From NCBI GenBank assembly GCA_905233285.1, contig CAJODY010000009.1:1-64000 (forward strand): a DNA stretch of 64,000 nt, in the 5' to 3' direction. The notes beneath the pieces are model-generated. The model was not told where the DNA came from, did not search any database, and worked only from the letters and a program-made list of their open reading frames with translations. The translations under genes were made by a program, and so were the position numbers. The stretch comes from an uncultured Bacteroidaceae bacterium (lineage in GTDB: Bacteria; Bacteroidota; Bacteroidia; Bacteroidales; Bacteroidaceae). Below are positions 57,554 to 64,000 of this stretch, in pieces. The number at the start of each line of letters is the position of its first letter. Positions within the stretch are counted from its first letter, which is position 1.

Positions 57554-59728
57554 TCAATTTGCCATTTCCGAGATAAACTTGATTCTTACAAGTCTTATTA
57601 CCTCGTCGTCATAGTCGCCTTCAATATTCTTCACGGCTGTATCCAAATCATCTGTATCGCTCGAGCGGAAATACTCATATATCTCGTCAATGCAATCCTC
57701 GTCCAACTCTTCATCAAGGAAATAGTCGATATTTATTTTTGTTCCGCTGTAAACGATAGCCTCGAGTTCATCCAGCAGTTCATCAAATCCAATGCCGTTC
57801 GACTTTGCTATTTCCTCAAGATCTATCTGATGGTCTATGCCATGAATAATGTTTACTTTAACCTTTGATTTGTTTGCAACAGTACGGACACGCATGTCGG
57901 TAGGACGTTCTATCTCATTCTCATCGCAATACTGCTTGATGAGGTCGCAGAACTCCTTGCCGTAACGTTTTGCCTTTCCTGCACCCACACCGGGTATATT
58001 CTGCATCTCCTCGAGAGTGATTGGATAGAGCGTAGTCATTGCCTCGAGCGACACATCTTGGAACACCACATATGGGGGCACATCGAATTGTCTTGCTATT
58101 TTCTTTCTCAACGACAGGAGCATAGCATACAGAGTTTCATCAGCAACCGACTGTCCACCCTCTTCCATCTCTTCGTAATCGCCATCGTAGTCGCTGTCCT
58201 CTACAACCATGAACGAAGTCGGTTTCTTCAGGTATTTCTTTCCTTCTTTCGTTACCTTCAATATGCCGTAGTTCTCCACTTCCTTCTCCAGATATCCGCT
58301 CAACTGAGCCTGAGCAAGGATAGCATTCCACATGCTTACTTCCACATCAGCACCCGAACCGAATTCCTCCAGCGAGTCATGCTTATGGGCCAAAAGCGTT
58401 TCCGACTCCTGACCTCTCAGGAAATCGACTATGTAATCCAGTTTGAAATTCTCCTTGACAGCCAGTACTGCCTTCAGGGCAAGTACCAGATACTGCTGTG
58501 CTTCTACCTTCTTCTTCGGATTCATACAATTATCACATTGTCCGCAATTATCCTTGTCGTAAGTCTCTCCGAAATAATGCAGCAGGATTTTCCTGCGGCA
58601 GACAGAAGTCTCGCAGTAAGCAGCCGTTTCGCGTATCAGTTGTCGGCCTATATCCTGTTCTGCAACCGGTTTGCCTTCCAGGAACTTTTCCAGACGATAC
58701 AAATCTTTGTGCGTATAATAAGCTATACATCTGCCTTCACCGCCATCGCGACCTGCACGCCCTGTCTCCTGATAATACCCTTCCAGACTCTTGGGTATAT
58801 CATAGTGAATGACATAGCGGACATCAGGTTTGTCAATACCCATACCAAAGGCTATCGTAGCTACAATCACATCGATATCCTCATTGATGAAGGCGTCCTG
58901 AGTAGTATTCCTCACGGCATTATCCATTCCTGCATGATAGGCTGCAGCCTTAATGTCATTTGCTTTGAGGATATCAGCCAGTTCTTCCACCTTCTTACGG
59001 CTCATGCAATATATGATACCGCTCTTGCCCGAGTGCTGCTTTATATATTTAATAATGTCTTTGTTCAAATCCTTCGTCTTCGAACGTACCTCATAGTACA
59101 GATTCGGACGGTTAAATGAAGACTTGAACTCCACAGCATCCTGTATGCCCAGATTCTTCTTTATGTCAGTACGCACCTTATCGGTAGCCGTAGCAGTAAG
59201 TGCAATGACAGGAGCAGCACCTATATCATTTATAATAGGACGTATCCTGCGGTATTCCGGACGGAAGTCATGTCCCCATTCAGAAATACAGTGAGCCTCA
59301 TCGATAGCATAGAACGAAATCTTTATCGACTTCAGGAACTCCACGTTTTCATCCTTTGTCAGCGACTCTGGAGCCACATAGAGCAGCTTCGTCTTTCCGC
59401 TCAGCACGTCCTGCTTCACCTGTTCAATGCTTGCCTTGTTCAGCGACGAATTGATGAAATGAGCCAGATTATCCTCTTCGCTTATATACTTGATTGCATC
59501 AACCTGATTCTTCATCAATGCAATCAAGGGTGAAATAACAATGGCAGTACCCTCCATCAGGATAGCCGGCAGCTGATAGCACATCGACTTGCCGCCACCC
59601 GTAGGCATAAGGACAAAAACATTCTTGCCCTTCATGAGTGTACGAATTATTTCCTCTTGCTCTCCCTTGAAGGTGTCAAATCCAAAATAATACTTCAGGG
59701 ATTCCTGCAAGGTCATCTGTTTTGCCAT
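57554..59728 (-). CDS. recQ: ATP-dependent DNA helicase RecQ
   Basis: LMPTGGGKSMCYQLPAI...YAIDEAHCISEWGHDFRPEYR...GRAGRDG; RQC and HRDC regions. Confidence 0.97.
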   Translation of the reverse strand: MAKQMTLQESLKYYFGFDTFKGEQEEIIRTLMKGKNVFVLMPTGGGKSMCYQLPAILMEGTAIVISPLIALMKNQVDAIKYISEEDNLAHFINSSLNKASIEQVKQDVLSGKTKLLYVAPESLTKDENVEFLKSIKISFYAIDEAHCISEWGHDFRPEYRRIRPIINDIGAAPVIALTATATDKVRTDIKKNLGIQDAVEFKSSFNRPNLYYEVRSKTKDLNKDIIKYIKQHSGKSGIIYCMSRKKVEELADILKANDIKAAAYHAGMDNAVRNTTQDAFINEDIDVIVATIAFGMGIDKPDVRYVIHYDIPKSLEGYYQETGRAGRDGGEGRCIAYYTHKDLYRLEKFLEGKPVAEQDIGRQLIRETAAYCETSVCRRKILLHYFGETYDKDNCGQCDNCMNPKKKVEAQQYLVLALKAVLAVKENFKLDYIVDFLRGQESETLLAHKHDSLEEFGSGADVEVSMWNAILAQAQLSGYLEKEVENYGILKVTKEGKKYLKKPTSFMVVEDSDYDGDYEEMEEGGQSVADETLYAMLLSLRKKIARQFDVPPYVVFQDVSLEAMTTLYPITLEEMQNIPGVGAGKAKRYGKEFCDLIKQYCDENEIERPTDMRVRTVANKSKVKVNIIHGIDHQIDLEEIAKSNGIGFDELLDELEAIVYSGTKINIDYFLDEELDEDCIDEIYEYFRSSDTDDLDTAVKNIEGDYDDEVIRLVRIKFISEMAN

Positions 59729-59855
59729 CGTAAGTGGATTAAAAAGTTATCACCGATGACAAAGTTAAGCAACAGAATTTATTCTACAAAAATAAAACGA
59801 GGAAAAAATAACGAAAAGATATAATTTGACAATTATTAACTAAAGAGTCCCTCTC

Positions 59856-61091
59856 TTACTTATCTGCAGTTTGTTCCTTCAGCACATACAGATTCGCCTT
59901 TTCCACCTGCTGTCTGGCATAATCCAATGTCACTTCATAGCTATCCACATGTTGCGACGGAATATCAAACATCGGGTCAACCATTATGGTTTCAACAAGG
60001 GAACGCAAACCACGTGCACCGAGTTTGAACTCAACAGCCTTGTCAACTACATAATCAAGCACCTCCTCCTGGAATGTCAGTTTCACTCCATCAAGGGCAA
60101 ACAGACGTATATACTGCTTGATTATAGAATTCTTCGGTTCAGTCAGAATCCTGCGCAAAGCCGTACGGTCAAGCGGTTCGAGGTGGGTCAGTATAGGCAG
60201 ACGACCTATAATCTCGGGTATGAGTCCGAACGACTTCAGGTCCATCGGAGCAATATACTGCATCATATTGCTCTGGTCAATCTTTGCTACGTTTCTGGCT
60301 GCATCAAATCCTACGACGTGAGTGTTCAGTCGCTGAGCAATACGTTTTTCTATGCCGTCGAATGCACCGCCGCAGATGAAAAGGATATTCTTCGTGTTTA
60401 CCTGAATAAACTTCTGTTCCGGATGTTTTCTTCCACCCTGTGGGGGAACATTCACAACAGAACCTTCCAACAACTTCAGCAATCCCTGCTGCACACCCTC
60501 GCCACTTACGTCGCGGGTGATACTCGGGTTATCTCCCTTTCGGGCTATCTTGTCAATCTCGTCAATAAAAACGATGCCCTGTTCTGCTTTCTTTACGTCA
60601 TAGTCCGCTTCCTGAAGCAGACGAGCCAGCAGACTCTCCACGTCCTCTCCCACATATCCGGCTTCAGTCAGCACCGTTGCATCTACGATAGTAAAAGGTA
60701 CTACAAGCAGTTTGGCAATAGTACGAGCCAGCAGGGTCTTACCCGTACCCGTACTACCAACCATTATGATGTTCGATTTCTCCAGCTCCACGTCATCCTC
60801 CACCTCTGGGTGTTGCAGACGCTTATAATGGTTATAGACAGCTACCGACAGAGTCTTCTTTGCATCGTCCTGCCCTATCACATAATTGTCCAGATAAGCC
60901 TTTATCTCTGCGGGCTTAGGCAATTTGTTCAGAGCCAACGGCGAAGGTCTTTTCAGAGTCTGGTCAACCAAATCCTTTGCCTGGGCGACACAGTCACTGC
61001 ATATACAGCCGTCGATACCGTTAATCATCAGCTGTACTTCCCTGTCAGTACGTCCACAAAACGAACACTTATTTACCTTCTTTGAAACCAT
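59856..61091 (-). CDS. clpX: ATP-dependent Clp protease ATP-binding subunit ClpX
   Basis: [27 protein letters not shown]...[17 protein letters not shown]. Confidence 0.98.
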   Translation of the reverse strand: MVSKKVNKCSFCGRTDREVQLMINGIDGCICSDCVAQAKDLVDQTLKRPSPLALNKLPKPAEIKAYLDNYVIGQDDAKKTLSVAVYNHYKRLQHPEVEDDVELEKSNIIMVGSTGTGKTLLARTIAKLLVVPFTIVDATVLTEAGYVGEDVESLLARLLQEADYDVKKAEQGIVFIDEIDKIARKGDNPSITRDVSGEGVQQGLLKLLEGSVVNVPPQGGRKHPEQKFIQVNTKNILFICGGAFDGIEKRIAQRLNTHVVGFDAARNVAKIDQSNMMQYIAPMDLKSFGLIPEIIGRLPILTHLEPLDRTALRRILTEPKNSIIKQYIRLFALDGVKLTFQEEVLDYVVDKAVEFKLGARGLRSLVETIMVDPMFDIPSQHVDSYEVTLDYARQQVEKANLYVLKEQTADK

Positions 61092-61763
61092 TTACTTTTT
61101 TCTAACCAGAACTTCATCTACCATACCATACTCCTTAGCCTCCTCGGCAGTCATCCAATAGTCACGGTCCGAGTCAGCCCATACCTTGTCGAACGGCTGA
61201 TGGCTATGGTCGCTTATGATAGTATATAATTCCTTCTTCAGTTTCTGAATTTCGCGGGCAGTAATCTCGATGTCGCTTGCCTGTCCCTGTGCACCGCCCA
61301 TCGGCTGGTGAATCATGATGCGGCTATGTGGCAGAGCCGAGCGCTTCCCCTCCTTGCCTGCCACCAGCAATACGGCAGCCATCGAAGCAGCCATACCCGT
61401 ACAGATAGTCTGTATGTCGCTGTTCACGAACTGCATAGTGTCGTATATACCCAGTCCGGCATACACACTTCCACCTGGCGAGTTGATATAAATGCTGATA
61501 TCCTTGCCGCTGTCAACGCTGTCGAGATACAGCATCTGAGCCTGCAACACATTGGCAGTATAGTCGTTCACCTCAGTACCGAGGAAAATGATACGATCCA
61601 TCATCAGACGTGAGAACACATCCAGCTGAGTCACATTCAGCTGACGCTCCTCAAGGATATACGGGTTGAGATAACCCGACTGTGCCTTTACCACGTCGTC
61701 AACCACCATACCGTTCACACCAAGGTGCTTTGTGGCAAAATTTCTGAAATCAGTATAACTCAT
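61092..61763 (-). CDS. clpP: ATP-dependent Clp protease proteolytic subunit
   Basis: RIIFLGTEVNDYTANVLQAQMLYLDSVD...CTGMAASMAAVLL...SRIMIHQPMGGAQGQASD. Confidence 0.98.
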   Translation of the reverse strand: MSYTDFRNFATKHLGVNGMVVDDVVKAQSGYLNPYILEERQLNVTQLDVFSRLMMDRIIFLGTEVNDYTANVLQAQMLYLDSVDSGKDISIYINSPGGSVYAGLGIYDTMQFVNSDIQTICTGMAASMAAVLLVAGKEGKRSALPHSRIMIHQPMGGAQGQASDIEITAREIQKLKKELYTIISDHSHQPFDKVWADSDRDYWMTAEEAKEYGMVDEVLVRKK

Positions 61764-61816
61764 AGCAACTTTTTGTTTTTGTCGTGCATCACGACATTTT
61801 TGAGAAACACAAATAA

Positions 61817-63160
61817 TTAGTTTTCAAACATCTTGTTGAAATCCTCTGCGCTCACCTTCTTATGAGTCAGTGTTACCAACTCCTTCAGTGCAGCTCCGAG
61901 CTTAACCTCGATGCAACGGTCAATCAGGTTGTCCACAGTCTCACGCTTCTTCAGCATCTCCTTAACCGAACCCTCAAGATACTCGTCAGGGATATTCATC
62001 ATGCCATACTGAGCAAACTGCATGCGAGTCACTTCCTTAGCCATGTTTTTCACATCCTCGTCGTCAACCTTTATCTCGTTCTTCTCCACGAGCTGCTCCT
62101 TCACGAGGTGCCATGTCAGTTCCTCAATGCTCTTCTCATAGTTCTCCTCCACCTTCTTCTCGTCACCACCTGCATTTGCCGTCATAATTTTCTTCAGCTT
62201 ATCCTCCGGGAACTCCAGCTTGCCCAGCTTCTCAGCCTCATACTTCTTCACGTCGAGGATGAACTTATAGTCCGAATCCTTTGCAAACTGAGCAGAGATA
62301 GTCTCCTTGATGCGATTGCGGAACTCCTCCTCAGTCTTCACTTCACCGCCCGGATAAACGCTTTCAAACAGTTCCTCTGTCAATGGTCCCGGAACGAAAC
62401 GGGTGATTTCAGTAATCTGAATCTGGCAGTCGCCCTTATGCTCGCCAGCCTCTTCCTTCTTAATCTTCAGCAGCGAAGCCAGCTCAGCCTCGTTATTGTC
62501 GTATGCCTTTGCCGGATTGAACTTGATGATATCGTTTGGCTTAGCATCCTTGAAGAGCTTCTTCTGTGCGTCGTTCTTGAAATACTTCGGAAGCATAACA
62601 GCACCCTCAGCCGTTACAGGGTTCTCACCTTCCAGTTCAGTGACAACACCCTTAATCATGTCGTTCTCCTCATAGCTGTCCACCTGCTCATACTTGCCAC
62701 CGCGCTGACGGTACATCTCGATATGGCGCTCTACCATCTCGTCAGTTACCTCAACATCGTAATATGTCAACTTATCCTTCTTCGTCAGAGTTGCATCAAA
62801 CTCAGGAGCGATAGCCAAGTCAAACTTGAAAGTGAAAGTGCCGCCTTCAACGAGCTGAACCTCATTGTTCACCTCCTGTGGCAGTGGGCTGCCAAGCATC
62901 TGCACCTTGTTTTCCTGAATATAGCTGAACAGCTTGTCGCTCAGCAACTTGTTTACTTCTTCTGCGAGGATACTCGGACCGAACTGCTTCTTAATCAGAC
63001 CTGTCGGAACCATACCTGGACGGAAGCCCGGCATATTCATCTTCTTCTTTGCATCCTTTAAAGCCTTAGCATAGCCGTCGGCATAATCTGCAGGTTCAAT
63101 CACTACGGTAACCTCTGCATTTACCTTGTCAATGTTCTTAATCGAAATATTCATAATCAA
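61817..63160 (-). CDS. tig: Trigger factor
   Basis: MPGFRPGMVPTGLIKKQFGPSILAEEVNKLLSD; synteny with clpPX. Confidence 0.95.
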   Translation of the reverse strand: MIMNISIKNIDKVNAEVTVVIEPADYADGYAKALKDAKKKMNMPGFRPGMVPTGLIKKQFGPSILAEEVNKLLSDKLFSYIQENKVQMLGSPLPQEVNNEVQLVEGGTFTFKFDLAIAPEFDATLTKKDKLTYYDVEVTDEMVERHIEMYRQRGGKYEQVDSYEENDMIKGVVTELEGENPVTAEGAVMLPKYFKNDAQKKLFKDAKPNDIIKFNPAKAYDNNEAELASLLKIKKEEAGEHKGDCQIQITEITRFVPGPLTEELFESVYPGGEVKTEEEFRNRIKETISAQFAKDSDYKFILDVKKYEAEKLGKLEFPEDKLKKIMTANAGGDEKKVEENYEKSIEELTWHLVKEQLVEKNEIKVDDEDVKNMAKEVTRMQFAQYGMMNIPDEYLEGSVKEMLKKRETVDNLIDRCIEVKLGAALKELVTLTHKKVSAEDFNKMFEN

Positions 63161-63335
63161 TATATTTGTTTGTTTTGTTTAGCGATAAGCGTTCTTAAAA
63201 CAGTAAACCAACGGTAAACCAAATTCCAAAAAACGGCGCGAAGATACGACAATTTTACGACACTGCAAAATCCTATGTCTTAATTTAAACAAAAGCCGCC
63301 TATATCGTTATGTCGGAATGTCGAAAAAAAGGCAG

Positions 63336-64000
63336 CTAAATGAGTCCTATTTCCTTTGCAAAAATCAGGACGATGCACACAGGAGCCACATAACGGATGA
63401 TGAATCGCCACACCGGATACAGCACAGTCTTAATCTGCCCTCCGTTGGTCACCTCGTCCCTCACTACCCTCTCATCTACTACCCAGCCCAGGAACACACA
63501 CATCAGCACAGCGCCCACCGGCATAAGCACCTTGGCAACCACATAATCGAACAACTCAAACATACCCATTCCGAAAAGCGTCTTGTCTGCCCATGCTCCG
63601 AACGACAGCGAACAGCCCACAGCAAGCAGCATACACACTACCGATGCCGCTACCGACACCACCGAGCGCCGCCATCCCAGTCGTTCGTGGAAGAAAGCCA
63701 CAATCATCTCAAGCATCGAAATCGACGACGTCAGTGCAGCCACTACGAGCAGCAGATAGAACAACAGCGAAAATACGTATGCCACCTCCGACGCTCCGCC
63801 AAACACCTGCTGGAACACGTTGGGCAACGTGATAAACACAAGCGACGGACCGGCATCGGGTTCCAGTCCCGGAATGGAATACACGGCTGGGAAAATAATC
63901 ACACCTGCCATCAGGGCAATCAGCGTATCAATCGTAGCTATCATCAGACTGTCCTTAAACAGATTCACATCCTTACGGAAATAGCAGGCATAGGTACACA
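63336..64000 (-). CDS. Sodium-dependent (NSS/SNF family) transporter, truncated by window edge
   Basis: CTYACYFRKDVNLFKDSLMIATIDTLIALMAGVIIFPAVYS...GPSLVFITLPNVFQQ; frame open to 64000. Confidence 0.9.
   Translation of the reverse strand, partial: CTYACYFRKDVNLFKDSLMIATIDTLIALMAGVIIFPAVYSIPGLEPDAGPSLVFITLPNVFQQVFGGASEVAYVFSLLFYLLLVVAALTSSISMLEMIVAFFHERLGWRRSVVSVAASVVCMLLAVGCSLSFGAWADKTLFGMGMFELFDYVVAKVLMPVGAVLMCVFLGWVVDERVVRDEVTNGGQIKTVLYPVWRFIIRYVAPVCIVLIFAKEIGLI

Noticed and set aside
58058-59119. 353-aa plus-strand ORF antisense to recQ
   Set aside because: Overlaps an intact RecQ; no domain or initiation context.
59871-61085. 404-aa plus-strand ORF antisense to clpX
   Set aside because: Same explanation; clpX is unambiguous.
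61862-63061. 399-aa plus-strand ORF antisense to tig, Leu-rich
   Set aside because: Mirror of Glu/Lys codons in trigger factor; not a real membrane protein.

Overview
This is a Bacteroidales (Prevotella-like) chromosomal window. Most of it is housekeeping genes: mnmE, mutS2, trpB, uvrA, surE, lpxB, pepD, rsmA, relA/spoT, parAB, mutL, surA/ppiC-type chaperones, guaB, recQ, clpX, clpP and tig. The left edge (1 to ~905) looks like the end of an integrative element abutting the 3' end of mnmE. The main accessory region is ~16.9-34.9 kb. There a type V pilus-like (fimbrillin) locus runs on the minus strand: DUF3575/OmpA-like, DUF5119-like, fimbrillin, [inserted cassette], fimbrillin, then a 3254-aa modular giant protein with a T9SS-like C-terminus. 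The cassette between the two fimbrillins (~27.8-31.2 kb) carries DinD, a BRO-N protein, a GNAT toxin-like gene with an unannotated 55-aa candidate antitoxin, an orphan MNT nucleotidyltransferase, a BRO gene remnant, and ~55-bp direct repeats that contain a tRNA T-arm-like hairpin. Across the window there is also a recurrent system of strictly 7-bp-periodic degenerate arrays. Two main families are visible, NGNTTAC and GAKGKHT. They sit mostly in spacers of co-directional genes, and nearly every heptad carries a stop trinucleotide on one strand, so a few units stop all three frames. One array is embedded in frame in mutS2. These heptad arrays, the interrupted pilus locus with its giant protein, and a ~280-nt ncRNA candidate are the strongest leads. 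All calls come from reading sequence and ORF translations; no searches were run.
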